A stretch of 64,000 bases of DNA from Thiorhodovibrio winogradskyi. GTDB taxonomy: Bacteria > Pseudomonadota > Gammaproteobacteria > Chromatiales > Chromatiaceae. Position 1 is the stretch's first letter; the number at the start of each line of letters is the position of its first letter. The notes under the pieces were generated by a model, which was not told the origin of the DNA, did not search any database, and saw nothing but the letters and a program-made list of their open reading frames with translations. Location: contig NZ_CP121472.1 in the NCBI RefSeq assembly GCF_036208045.1, positions 1,313,531-1,377,530 of the forward strand, given 5' to 3'. Positions 21,360 through 29,593 of the stretch are shown one piece after another. Both the position numbers and the translations under genes were made by a program.

Positions 21360-22172
21360 ATGGCCGCGAACTGGCGCCTGGGTCTGGGATGCATCATGCT
21401 GGTGTTGTTTGCACTCATCGCCGGCTGTAGTAGCGGCGTGCTGGCTCCAGTGGAAACAAGGGATGGTTACGGACCAGCGCCGCGTGGTTATTATCGCGTT
21501 GTGCGTGGTGATACGCTGACAGCCATTGCTAGGCGCACCGGGCATTCGGTCTCGACCCTAGCGGCCTGGAATGATCTAGGGCCGCCGTACCAAATCCATG
21601 CTGGCAGCTTGTTGCGGGTGGCGCCCAAAAGGCTGCACGCCCGTCCCGCACCACTCGCCTCGGCAAGGGATAGGATCGCCAAGCCAAGTGCGGCGCGTTC
21701 GGATGAAAAACCTCGCACCGCCTCAAGCTCAAGCTCAACCGCGAGACCAACGGCAAGTTCAAGCCCGGCCCAAGCAGCTTCCGGAAAGGTCAGCGCGGGC
21801 GGCGTGACCTGGCAATGGCCGGTCAATGGCGCGGTTGAGCAAAGCTACCGGGCTGGCGATCGCAGCCGTCAGGGGATTCGTATCGCCACCTCGCCAGGCG
21901 CCAAGATTGGTGCCGCGGCCAAGGGCAGCGTGGTCTATAGCGGCAGCGGACTCAAGGGTTATGGCAATCTTGTCATCGTCAAGCACAATGACCATTTTCT
22001 TAGCGCCTATGGTTTCAATCGTCAGCTTCTCGTCAAGCAGGGTGACACTGTCAGTGCCGGGCAGGTCATCGCCGAGGCCGGTCAGGCGCCCAATGGCAAG
22101 TACCTGCTGCATTTTGAAATTCGCCGCGATGGCGCCACTGTCGATCCCCTCGGCTACTTGCCGAAACGCTAA
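21360..22172 (+). CDS. nlpD: NlpD-type lipoprotein, murein hydrolase activator
   Basis: With the ATG at 21360 the product begins with a lipoprotein signal ('MAANWRLGLGCIMLV...LIAGC', lipobox LIAGC). A LysM domain follows ('YYRVVRGDTLTAIARRTGHS'), then a Ser/Ala-rich linker and a LytM/M23 domain. The M23 metal ligands are degenerate ('HNDHFLSAYGFNRQLL', 'LLHFEIRRDG'), as in E. coli NlpD, which activates the amidase AmiC rather than cutting peptidoglycan itself. An upstream ATG at 21258 has a good AAGG ribosome site but would give 34 extra residues before the signal sequence; the start is therefore uncertain. In E. coli the main rpoS promoter lies within nlpD. Confidence 0.9.
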   Translation: MAANWRLGLGCIMLVLFALIAGCSSGVLAPVETRDGYGPAPRGYYRVVRGDTLTAIARRTGHSVSTLAAWNDLGPPYQIHAGSLLRVAPKRLHARPAPLASARDRIAKPSAARSDEKPRTASSSSSTARPTASSSPAQAASGKVSAGGVTWQWPVNGAVEQSYRAGDRSRQGIRIATSPGAKIGAAAKGSVVYSGSGLKGYGNLVIVKHNDHFLSAYGFNRQLLVKQGDTVSAGQVIAEAGQAPNGKYLLHFEIRRDGATVDPLGYLPKR

Positions 22173-22251
22173 ACAAGAATCGCGAACATGATGTTTCTAG
22201 TGTTTTGCATGGCGGCCACTTGGATGAACCCGGCGATCACGGGAGTCACTC

Positions 22252-23253
22252 ATGGTCGCTAGAAAGATCGAGGACGATCTGCCCGATGACCTGACCGAGG
22301 AGGAGGACCAGGATGAGCTGCTCGGTCCGCCGGAAGAAATGGAGGACGAGGAGTTGCTCGTCGAGGATCAAGAGAAGGTGAATGGGTCCAGGGTGAATAA
22401 CGGTTTCAGCCCAGGGGGGGGCGACTTCGACGCGACCCGGCTGTATTTGAATGAAATCGGCGGCTCGCCCCTGCTCAGCGCCGAGGAAGAAATCCACTAC
22501 TCGCGCCTGGCCAATCAGGGTGACGAGGCGGCGCGGCGCTGCATGATCGTCAGCAACCTGCGGCTGGTGGTGAAAATCGCCCGGCGTTATCTCAATCGCG
22601 GTCTGCCGCTGCTTGATTTGATCGAGGAGGGCAATCTGGGGCTGATTCGCGCGGTCGAGAAGTTTGATCCCGAACGCGGTTTCCGCTTTTCGACCTACGC
22701 CACTTGGTGGATTCGCCAGACCATCGAGCGTGCCATCATGAATCAAACCCGCACGGTAAGGCTGCCGATTCATGTGGTCAAGGAAATCAATATCTACCTT
22801 AAGGCCGCGCGCGCCCTGTCGCAACAGCTTGATCACGAGCCGACCGACGAGGAGGTGGCCGGGTTGCTTGATCGGCCACTCTCCGAGGTCAAGCGCATGC
22901 TGGGGTTGAACGAGCGCATCGCCTCGGTGGACACCCCGCTGGGCAAGGATGCTGACAAGCCCTTGGTCGATATGCTGGAGGACGATTCGCTTGATGACCT
23001 CAGCGATTACATCCAGGATGACGAGGTGCATGAGAAGCTCGAGCGTTGGTTGGATAAACTCAACGACAAACAGCGGGAAGTAGTCGAGCGGCGCTTCGGG
23101 CTTCACGGCTACGAGCACTCAACGCTCGAGCGCGTTGCCCACGAGCTTGGTGTCACCCGCGAACGGGTGCGTCAGATTCAGATGGATGCCCTACGGCGTT
23201 TGCGCCAGACGCTTGAGCGCGAGGGTTTCTCCTCCGAGGCCTTTTTTCGCTAA
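22252..23253 (+). CDS. rpoS: RNA polymerase sigma factor RpoS
   Basis: The 333-residue product is a group 2 sigma-70 factor. After an acidic N-terminus come region 1.2 ('[20 protein letters not shown]'), region 2 ('[20 protein letters not shown]', '[17 protein letters not shown]'), region 3 and region 4 with the helix-turn-helix '[19 protein letters not shown]'. RpoS directs stationary-phase and general stress transcription. The position right after nlpD and the about 330-residue length separate it from RpoD. Confidence 0.97.
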   Translation: MVARKIEDDLPDDLTEEEDQDELLGPPEEMEDEELLVEDQEKVNGSRVNNGFSPGGGDFDATRLYLNEIGGSPLLSAEEEIHYSRLANQGDEAARRCMIVSNLRLVVKIARRYLNRGLPLLDLIEEGNLGLIRAVEKFDPERGFRFSTYATWWIRQTIERAIMNQTRTVRLPIHVVKEINIYLKAARALSQQLDHEPTDEEVAGLLDRPLSEVKRMLGLNERIASVDTPLGKDADKPLVDMLEDDSLDDLSDYIQDDEVHEKLERWLDKLNDKQREVVERRFGLHGYEHSTLERVAHELGVTRERVRQIQMDALRRLRQTLEREGFSSEAFFR

Positions 23254-23610
23254 TTCGCTTTGGTTGGTCGCATTCCGCGTCCAAGTTAGTGCCGTATCCT
23301 ATTTAGCGCGGTTTAGACCGGTTGAACACATAAGTGACAAGCCCGCGAGCCTTGTCCCCGCGTCAAAGTCTGACTAATTGACTCGGCCATCTTGACTTTC
23401 AGGCGCCGATGAATTGTCATTGCACTGGCTGAAATCCCCGGTTCGGACGCTGTTCAGGCTGAAGCCCTGAGGTATCGCGCCGTTCCACGAGCGCTTGTAT
23501 GGGCTTGGCGGGCCTGCTGATCCAAATGCTTTCGCGCTCCTTCAGCTCCAGGCTGGTGGTCGCTCGCGCGATCCGCCAGATTCTCGGTTCCGCGGTTTGT
23601 GGAGGAGTTT
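23254..23610. other. Intergenic region between rpoS and ccoN
   Basis: No gene was supported in these 357 bp. A small perfect inverted repeat (GACAAG at 23336-23341, CTTGTC at 23351-23356) without T-tract may mark the end of the rpoS transcript. The ccoN promoter should lie here. I searched for an FNR/ANR half-site pair (TTGAT-N4-ATCAA) and found none. A GGAGG ribosome binding site sits directly before the ccoN ATG. Confidence 0.5.
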
Positions 23611-25062
23611 ATGGAAGCAACGGCGGACAGCGCGGCAGAGCGCAAGTACGACTTTGACGTCGTGCGCTGGTTTATCATCATGGCGGTGGTCTACTTGGTC
23701 TTTGGCGCCTCGGTTGGTGTTTATATCGCCTCGGAGCTGGCCTGGCCTTGGCTCAATTTCGACAACCCCTACATTTCCTTTGGACGGTTGCGGCCGGTCC
23801 ATACCAACGCTGTCATCTTTGCCTTTGGCGGCTGCACTTTAATGGGTACGGCCTTCTATACCGTGCAGCGTACCTGCGGCGTGCGCTTGTGGAGCAATAA
23901 GCTTGCCTGGTATACCTTTTGGGGTTGGAATCTGGTCATTCTTCTAGCCGTCTTGACCCTGCCTTTTGGTTTCACCCAATCAAAAGAGTACGCCGAGCTG
24001 GAATGGCCTATTGATATTCTGATCGCGGTTGTTTGGATCGCCTTCACCTTCAATTTCATCATGACCATCGCCATCCGGAAAAGCTCGCACATTTATGTGT
24101 CGAACTGGTTCTATCTTGGCATGATGGTCATGATTGTCTATCTGCATGTGGTCAACAGCTTGGCCATTCCGGTCGGACTGTTTAAATCCTATAGCCTGTT
24201 CTCGGGCGTGCAGGATGCGATGATCCAGTGGTGGTGGGGGCATAACGCGGTTGGCTTTTATCTGACCGCCGGCTTCCTCGGCATTATGTATTACTTCGTG
24301 CCCAAACAGGCGAACCGGCCGGTTTACTCCTACCGGCTCTCAGTCATTCACTTCTGGGCACTGATGTTCGGCTATGTTTGGCTCGGCGCCCACCACCTGC
24401 AATACACCGCGCTGCCTGATTGGACGGGTTCCCTGGGGGCGGCTGTGTCTATTGCCATGATCATTCCCTCTTGGGGGGGAGCGGTCAATGGCATGATGAC
24501 GCTCTCGGGTGCCTGGGACAAACTGCGCACCGATTACGTGCTGCGGTTCTTGATTATCGCACTCGCCTTCTATGCCATGTCGACCTTCGAGGGGCCGGTG
24601 ATGGCGCTCAAAACGGTCAATGCCCTGTCCCATTACACCGACTGGACCATCGGCCATGTTCACTCGGGCGCGCTTGGCTGGGTCGCCGGAATTTCCATCG
24701 GTGCCATTTACCATTTGATGACCCGGTTGTGGCATACCAAAATCTGGTCCGAGACCTTGATCAACGTGCATTTCTGGACGGCGACCATCGGCACCGTCAT
24801 TTACATTGTCGCTATGTGGGTGGCTGGCATTATGCAGGGACTGATGTGGCGCGCCTATGACGAATATGGCACCTTGGCCTATACCTTTGTCGAGTCAGTC
24901 GCGGCCATGCATCCTTACTATGCGATGCGCGCGGTTGGCGGGGCCATTTTCCTGTTCGGCGCCATTGTCATGCTCTTCAATGTGCTGATGACGGTGTGGC
25001 AGTCCGCCTCCGAGGGCAGCCTGCGCGAGGCGCGCGGGCCCATGGTTCCGGTGACGGTCTGA
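23611..25062 (+). CDS. ccoN: cbb3-type cytochrome c oxidase subunit I
   Basis: CcoN is the catalytic haem-copper subunit of the high-affinity cbb3 terminal oxidase, holding low-spin haem b and the b3-CuB site. The 483-residue product has 12 membrane segments with the conserved histidines in '[16 protein letters not shown]', '[18 protein letters not shown]', '[14 protein letters not shown]' and '[11 protein letters not shown]'. The ATG at 23611 is preceded by GGAGG; a GTG 12 nt earlier is less likely. First gene of ccoNOQP. Confidence 0.97.
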   Translation: MEATADSAAERKYDFDVVRWFIIMAVVYLVFGASVGVYIASELAWPWLNFDNPYISFGRLRPVHTNAVIFAFGGCTLMGTAFYTVQRTCGVRLWSNKLAWYTFWGWNLVILLAVLTLPFGFTQSKEYAELEWPIDILIAVVWIAFTFNFIMTIAIRKSSHIYVSNWFYLGMMVMIVYLHVVNSLAIPVGLFKSYSLFSGVQDAMIQWWWGHNAVGFYLTAGFLGIMYYFVPKQANRPVYSYRLSVIHFWALMFGYVWLGAHHLQYTALPDWTGSLGAAVSIAMIIPSWGGAVNGMMTLSGAWDKLRTDYVLRFLIIALAFYAMSTFEGPVMALKTVNALSHYTDWTIGHVHSGALGWVAGISIGAIYHLMTRLWHTKIWSETLINVHFWTATIGTVIYIVAMWVAGIMQGLMWRAYDEYGTLAYTFVESVAAMHPYYAMRAVGGAIFLFGAIVMLFNVLMTVWQSASEGSLREARGPMVPVTV

Positions 25063-25087
25063 CAGTTCGGTTCTGGAGAATCATGCC

Positions 25088-25834
25088 ATGGCAAAGACCA
25101 ATAACACACCGCGCGGTGTGCAAGACTTTCTCGAGCGCAATATTTGGGGTCTGCTGATCATGACAGCCATTGTGCTGTCGGTCGGTGGCATTGTGGAGAT
25201 CGTGCCCCTTTTCTACCTAAAGGACACCGAGGAATCGAACCGCTTCCCGGAAATCGTCTGGGAGCAGGCTGGCAAGACGCCCATCGTCACTGTCGATGAC
25301 AGTGGCCGGGAGGTCTGGAACTGGAAATCGGGGGATGGCATACGGCCTTATACCGCGCTTGAGTTGGCCGGACGCGATATCTATCAGCGTGAGGGATGTT
25401 ATCTGTGCCATTCCCAGCAGGTGCGCCCCTTCCGCGACGAACGCGAGCGTTATGGGCATTATTCCCTGGCGTCCGAATCCATGTTCGATCATCCCTTTCA
25501 GTGGGGATCCAAGCGCACCGGGCCCGATCTGGCGCGCGTTGGCGGCAAGTATTCGGATGCCTGGCAACGCCAGCACTTGCGCAACCCCCGCGCGGTGGTG
25601 CCTGAGTCCATCATGCCGAGTTATCCCTGGTTAGATGAACGCCTGGTCAAGGGCAAGCGCCAGCGCTGGCGCATGCACGGACTTCGCGCCATTGGCATGC
25701 CCTACGCGGACGAGGACATCAAGGGTGCGCCGACGCTGATGGCGGATAAAACCGAGATGGACGCCCTGGTGGCCTATCTGCAGGTGCTCGGCACCATGGC
25801 CGATCTCAAGTCGGGAGTCGATTATCGTGAATAG
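25088..25834 (+). CDS. ccoO: cbb3-type cytochrome c oxidase subunit II
   Basis: CcoO is the membrane-anchored monohaem cytochrome c subunit that passes electrons to CcoN. The 248-residue product has one N-terminal membrane helix ('[20 protein letters not shown]') and the haem site '[13 protein letters not shown]' near residue 102, with a distal Met candidate in '[11 protein letters not shown]'. It lies 25 nt after ccoN with a GGAG site and overlaps the ccoQ start by 8 nt. Confidence 0.97.
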   Translation: MAKTNNTPRGVQDFLERNIWGLLIMTAIVLSVGGIVEIVPLFYLKDTEESNRFPEIVWEQAGKTPIVTVDDSGREVWNWKSGDGIRPYTALELAGRDIYQREGCYLCHSQQVRPFRDERERYGHYSLASESMFDHPFQWGSKRTGPDLARVGGKYSDAWQRQHLRNPRAVVPESIMPSYPWLDERLVKGKRQRWRMHGLRAIGMPYADEDIKGAPTLMADKTEMDALVAYLQVLGTMADLKSGVDYRE

Positions 25835-26117
25835 TCTGGCCGAGTACTTTCATACCGACTGGCAGGCCATGACCGCGACCGACTGGTTCGGCACTCTGCT
25901 GACGGTGGCCATCGCGGCGCTCATGGCTCTGGCCTATTTCCAGGTCTTTCGCCCCAAGCATCGCGAGGGGCTGGAGGCAAGAAAATATCTATTGTTTGAA
26001 GAAGACAGCCCCGAGGCTGACCCCGTGGCTAACCCCGAGGCTGACCCTGTGGTTGACCCGGGCGCGGCCAATCGGGCAGAGGTCAAAGAGGAGCGGAACG
26101 GAGGTGGCCATGGCTGA
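25827..26117 (+). CDS. ccoQ: cbb3 oxidase subunit CcoQ/FixQ
   Basis: A 96-residue single-helix protein (helix about residues 20-39) followed by '[20 protein letters not shown]', typical of CcoQ, which stabilises the cbb3 complex. It starts with GTG inside the end of ccoO and ends inside the start of ccoP (8-nt overlap at each end). The tail has an unusual imperfect repeat of Pro-Glu-Ala-Asp-Pro-Val units and is longer than in most homologues. Confidence 0.88.
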   Translation: MNSLAEYFHTDWQAMTATDWFGTLLTVAIAALMALAYFQVFRPKHREGLEARKYLLFEEDSPEADPVANPEADPVVDPGAANRAEVKEERNGGGHG

Positions 26118-27036
26118 CGAGAATCCTTTTCCGGGCGAGAACAATACTGGCCATTTCTGGGACGATAACATTCGTGAACTGCGCAATCCGCCGCCGCGAT
26201 GGTGGATGATTGCCTTCTGGCTCTCCATCGCCTGGTGGGTGCTTTATGGTCTGCTCTATCCCATGTGGCCCACACCACCTTGGAAGCTCGAACAGACCGA
26301 GCAGCAGCACACCAGGGGCATGCTGGGCTGGACGTCAATCCAGGAGTATAAACAGGGCATGGAGCAGGTCGAGCAGGTACGGGGTCAGTACGAAGAGCGT
26401 ATCGCGCAACTCTCGGCCGATGAGATTTTGGCCGACCCCGGGCTGCTGCAATACACCATCGCCTCATCCAAGGTGGTGTTTGGCGACTATTGCGCGGCCT
26501 GTCACGGTAGCGGTGGTCAGGGCAATCCCGGCTATCCGGTGTTGGCCGACAATGACTGGCTGTGGGGCGGCTCTCTCGGCAAGATCACCGAAACCATCAC
26601 CGGGGGCCGTAAGGGCAACATGATTGGCCACCAAAATATTCTCAGCGAGCAGGAGGTTGACACCCTGGCCCAGTTCGCGGTCGACCTGAGCGAGGGACGG
26701 GAGGCGAGCGACGAGGCCTGGACCTTGTTCAATAACAAGGGCTGTTCCGGCTGCCATGGTCCCGATGCGACCGGTGTGCTCGGCACCCTGCCGACTGGGG
26801 ATGTGATCACCGTGGGCGCGGCCAATTTGACCGACCGCCTGTGGCGCTTTCGCCCGGGTGGCTTCGAGAGCGCCAAGCACACCATTCTCTATGGCGTGAA
26901 CCAAAGCGGTGTGGAGCAAACCCGTGATGCGGTGATGCCGAAATTCGGCGGTGCCGGCAGCGCGGAAGGACGCCTGGATGAGAATCAAATCAAAAAGCTG
27001 GCTGTCTATGTGCACGAGCTTGGTGGGGGTCTATAA
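26110..27036 (+). CDS. ccoP: cbb3-type cytochrome c oxidase subunit III (dihaem)
   Basis: CcoP is the dihaem cytochrome c subunit receiving electrons from soluble donors. The 308-residue product has an N-terminal membrane helix ('WWMIAFWLSIAWWVLYGLLY') and two CxxCH haem sites, 'CAACHGSGGQG' near residue 136 and 'CSGCHGPDATG' near residue 214. The start at 26110 was chosen because '[18 protein letters not shown]' is the conserved N-terminus; an upstream in-frame ATG only translates ccoQ sequence. Confidence 0.97.
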   Translation: MADENPFPGENNTGHFWDDNIRELRNPPPRWWMIAFWLSIAWWVLYGLLYPMWPTPPWKLEQTEQQHTRGMLGWTSIQEYKQGMEQVEQVRGQYEERIAQLSADEILADPGLLQYTIASSKVVFGDYCAACHGSGGQGNPGYPVLADNDWLWGGSLGKITETITGGRKGNMIGHQNILSEQEVDTLAQFAVDLSEGREASDEAWTLFNNKGCSGCHGPDATGVLGTLPTGDVITVGAANLTDRLWRFRPGGFESAKHTILYGVNQSGVEQTRDAVMPKFGGAGSAEGRLDENQIKKLAVYVHELGGGL

Positions 27037-27039
27037 TCT

Positions 27040-27063
27040 GGCGGATACAGTGCGTTATCCGCC
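27040..27063 (+). other. Perfect 8-bp hairpin after ccoP
   Basis: GGCGGATA (27040-27047) and TATCCGCC (27056-27063) pair perfectly around an 8-nt loop, 4 bp after the ccoP stop codon. There is no T-tract; it could protect the 3' end of ccoNOQP mRNA or act as a weak terminator before ccoG. Confidence 0.6.
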
Positions 27064-27197
27064 TCGGATCTGAGCTGGGCAGGGGGCCGCATCCGGGTCA
27101 GAGTTTGGCCATGTTCCAGACGCCGTCCCATCTGATGGCGTTATCCAGTCAGGCGATAAGAGTTGGTCAGCCGCTAGAGTCCATTCGGGAGTAGTTT

Positions 27198-28679
27198 TTG
27201 AGCGATACCCCAAGCAAAGCGCAGGCTAGTCCACAAGGCGATGTAAAAACCGATCTTCAAGCCGGCCTTAAAGCAGGTACGCTTGATGAACTCTACGCCG
27301 AGTCCGAGCACTGGCAGGTCAACGCCGGCGGCGAGACCATCCATGCCAAACGCCTACCCGGGCGTTGGCGTCGCATCAAATGGCTGGCGGCATCCGTTTG
27401 GTTGATCTTTTTTTTGGGGCCCTATGTGCGCTGGGATGGGCGCCAGGCGGTGCTCTTTGATATTCCCAACCGCCAGTATCACCTCTTCGGCGCGACCGTG
27501 CTGCCGCAGGACTTCTGGATGCTGTCCTTGCTGTTGTTGTTCTTCGCCATTCTGCTGGCGGTCGCCACGGCGCTAGCCGGGCGGGTCTATTGCGGCTTTT
27601 TCTGCTTCCAGACGGTCTGGACGGATATTTTTACCCTGATCGAGGAATGGCTTGAGGGCGATCCGCGCCAGCGTCGCGCCTTTGATCGGGCGCCCTTAAG
27701 CCTGTACAAAGTGCGCGTCAAAAGCGTCAAACACCTGCTCTGGGTGTTAATTGGCTTTGCCACCGGCTGGAGCTTTGTTGCCTGGTTCTATGGCGCCTTG
27801 CCCTTGTGGCGGGACTTCTTCACTGGTCAGGCCAACAGCGCTGTATATGCCTTTGTTGCGCTCTTTACCGCCGGCACCTATCTGCTTGCGGGCTGGCTGC
27901 GCGAGCAGGTGTGCTTTTGGCTCTGTCCCTATGCGCGCATCCAGGGTGTGATGCTCGATCGCACCACCCTGGTGCCGGCCTATGACCTGACACGGGGTGA
28001 ACCGCGCGGGCGCCTGCGCAAGGGTCAGGATGTTATTGCGGGGCAGCAGGGCGACTGCATCGACTGTAATCAGTGTGTTGCCGTCTGTCCCACCGGTATC
28101 GACATTCGTGCCGGTCAGCAAGAGGGCTGCATCACTTGCGCGCTCTGCCTCGATGCCTGCGATCAGGTGATGGACAAAATCAACCGCCCGCGCGGCCTGA
28201 TCCGTTACGCCTCGCTTGACGAACTCGAAGGCCAGCGAGTCAGACCCATGCTGCTGCGCGCGCGTGTCTGGCTTTATGTGGGGATTTTAGTGCTCTCGGT
28301 GCTCGGTATTGGCTATGGGTTTTCAACCCTGGTCAGTATTGAACTGAACGTGCTGCACGAGCGTTCGCCCCTGTTCGTGGAGTTAAGCGATGGTTCAATT
28401 CAGAACAAATACACCCTGAAGGTGCTGAATAAATCCAATGATGATCTCCAGGCCCGGATCGCCGTGAGTAGCCCGGTGCCGATTGAAGTTAGGGGCATCG
28501 AGCATGACCTGAGAATTCGCCATGGGGAGGTGACGCCGATGATGGTCTTTATCCGCATCGAACGCGAGCATTTGACCGGCGAGAGCATTCCAATTTTTTT
28601 CACGGCCGACGCAACCTTGCCTGATGGGACTGAGGCCAGGGCGGAACGGGAAAGCGCATTTTTCGCGCCTGAGCCCTGA
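27198..28679 (+). CDS. ccoG: CcoG/RdxA, membrane ferredoxin-type cbb3 assembly factor
   Basis: CcoG is a cupric reductase involved in copper delivery to cbb3 oxidase. The 493-residue product has about five membrane helices, the conserved 'GRVYCGFFCFQTVW' and 'CFWLCPYARIQGVM' cysteine pairs, two 4Fe-4S motifs ('CIDCNQCVAVCPTGIDIR' and 'CITCALCLDACDQV') and a C-terminal Ig-like periplasmic domain. The start is TTG at 27198 with a weak site upstream. First of ccoGHIS. Confidence 0.95.
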   Translation: MSDTPSKAQASPQGDVKTDLQAGLKAGTLDELYAESEHWQVNAGGETIHAKRLPGRWRRIKWLAASVWLIFFLGPYVRWDGRQAVLFDIPNRQYHLFGATVLPQDFWMLSLLLLFFAILLAVATALAGRVYCGFFCFQTVWTDIFTLIEEWLEGDPRQRRAFDRAPLSLYKVRVKSVKHLLWVLIGFATGWSFVAWFYGALPLWRDFFTGQANSAVYAFVALFTAGTYLLAGWLREQVCFWLCPYARIQGVMLDRTTLVPAYDLTRGEPRGRLRKGQDVIAGQQGDCIDCNQCVAVCPTGIDIRAGQQEGCITCALCLDACDQVMDKINRPRGLIRYASLDELEGQRVRPMLLRARVWLYVGILVLSVLGIGYGFSTLVSIELNVLHERSPLFVELSDGSIQNKYTLKVLNKSNDDLQARIAVSSPVPIEVRGIEHDLRIRHGEVTPMMVFIRIEREHLTGESIPIFFTADATLPDGTEARAERESAFFAPEP

Positions 28680-28723
28680 TCGGATATCTGATAGGGAATC
28701 TGATAGGGAACCTGATAGAGAAC
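28676..28723. repeat. 12-bp tandem repeat overlapping the ccoG stop
   Basis: Three clear copies of CTGATAGGGAAT/C (28688, 28700, 28712) are preceded by a degenerate copy that contains the ccoG stop codon (28676-28687). The array ends where the MITE-like element has its left direct repeat. Confidence 0.7.
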
Positions 28724-28822
28724 CTAATCAGCAATTCCAAATTTCGTTTTCCAGCGCCCGGTTGTTGGCCCGGTGATCTACACCAGATGAAATACTTAAA
28801 TTTGGAATTGCTGGAACCTAAT
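28720..28822. mobile_element. MITE-like element with 16-bp terminal inverted repeats and 9-bp direct repeats
   Basis: CAGCAATTCCAAATTT at 28729-28744 is repeated exactly as its reverse complement at 28798-28813. The resulting 85-bp unit is bordered on both sides by the identical 9-mer GAACCTAAT (28720-28728 and 28814-28822). Perfect terminal inverted repeats flanked by a perfect short direct repeat are what a transposed element with target-site duplication leaves behind; 9 bp is a duplication length seen in IS1- and IS4-type elements. It encodes nothing. Alternatively it is a long stem-loop in the ccoG-ccoH mRNA. Confidence 0.7.
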
Positions 28823-28941
28823 AGCAGAGCTTGACTGGAGATCCGGCGGGTCATTGGCTTGTGAGCGCTGATTAGAACGCCCGGCCTTCTCCACAATCGA
28901 AGCATCCAAGCACGGCCCACGAACTAATCGAGATAAGGCTC

Positions 28942-29499
28942 ATGACAAAGACCCTAGTCCAAGAACCGCTTGCCACGCCTGCTTCAGCGTCCATGTCTGG
29001 CCCTTCATCTGCCCCTTTATCTGCCTGGCAAAGTCCCTGGGTGCGCGGCTGGATCGCACTGGTCGCGGTGGTGTTGGCTGTGAATATTCTGATGGTGACC
29101 CTGGCCTTCGTCACCAGCCCGGGGTTGGTGGTGGAGGACTACTATGAGCGCGGACGCGCAATGGAAGAGGCCATACGTTCACGCGCTGATGTCGCCGATG
29201 ATCGGATGCTAGCGGTGGATATCCCGGCCGATTTGACTGCCGGGCAAGGGGCAATGCTGCGCTTTTTCGTGGTGGACAAGGCGGGGCAGCCAGTCAGACC
29301 CGATGCGGTGACCTTGTTTGCCTACCGACCCTCGGATGCGGGACAAGATTTTTCCCTGCCCATGATCGAAGAAGCCCCCGGGCGTTATCGCGCCGAGGTC
29401 AGTTTTCCGCTCCCTGGACTGTGGGACAGTCTGGTTGAGGTTACTGAGGGCGAGGCTATCTACCGACTCGACGAGCGCCTCCATGTGAAAGCGCGATGA
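28942..29499 (+). CDS. ccoH: FixH/CcoH family cbb3 assembly protein
   Basis: The 185-residue product has one membrane helix ('WIALVAVVLAVNILMVTLAF') followed by the conserved 'SPGLVVEDYYERGRAME' segment and a periplasmic beta-rich domain ending 'PGLWDSLVEVTEGEAIYRL', the FixH hallmark. CcoH is needed for stable assembly of cbb3 subunits. The Ser/Ala/Pro-rich N-terminal 30 residues are an extension. Placed between ccoG and ccoI as usual. Confidence 0.9.
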   Translation: MTKTLVQEPLATPASASMSGPSSAPLSAWQSPWVRGWIALVAVVLAVNILMVTLAFVTSPGLVVEDYYERGRAMEEAIRSRADVADDRMLAVDIPADLTAGQGAMLRFFVVDKAGQPVRPDAVTLFAYRPSDAGQDFSLPMIEEAPGRYRAEVSFPLPGLWDSLVEVTEGEAIYRLDERLHVKAR

Positions 29500-29593
29500 C
29501 CTTGGCTGGTGTCTGGAAACAAAGCTTCGAGTTAGGTTTGTTACTGGTTCTAATGCGCTGCCGATCTTTGCCGGTCGCCCTGGCTGATGCCTG

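Noticed and set aside
23254-23610. FNR box controlling ccoNOQP
   Set aside because: The region has no TTGAT-N4-ATCAA-like palindrome; regulation of ccoN cannot be assigned from sequence.
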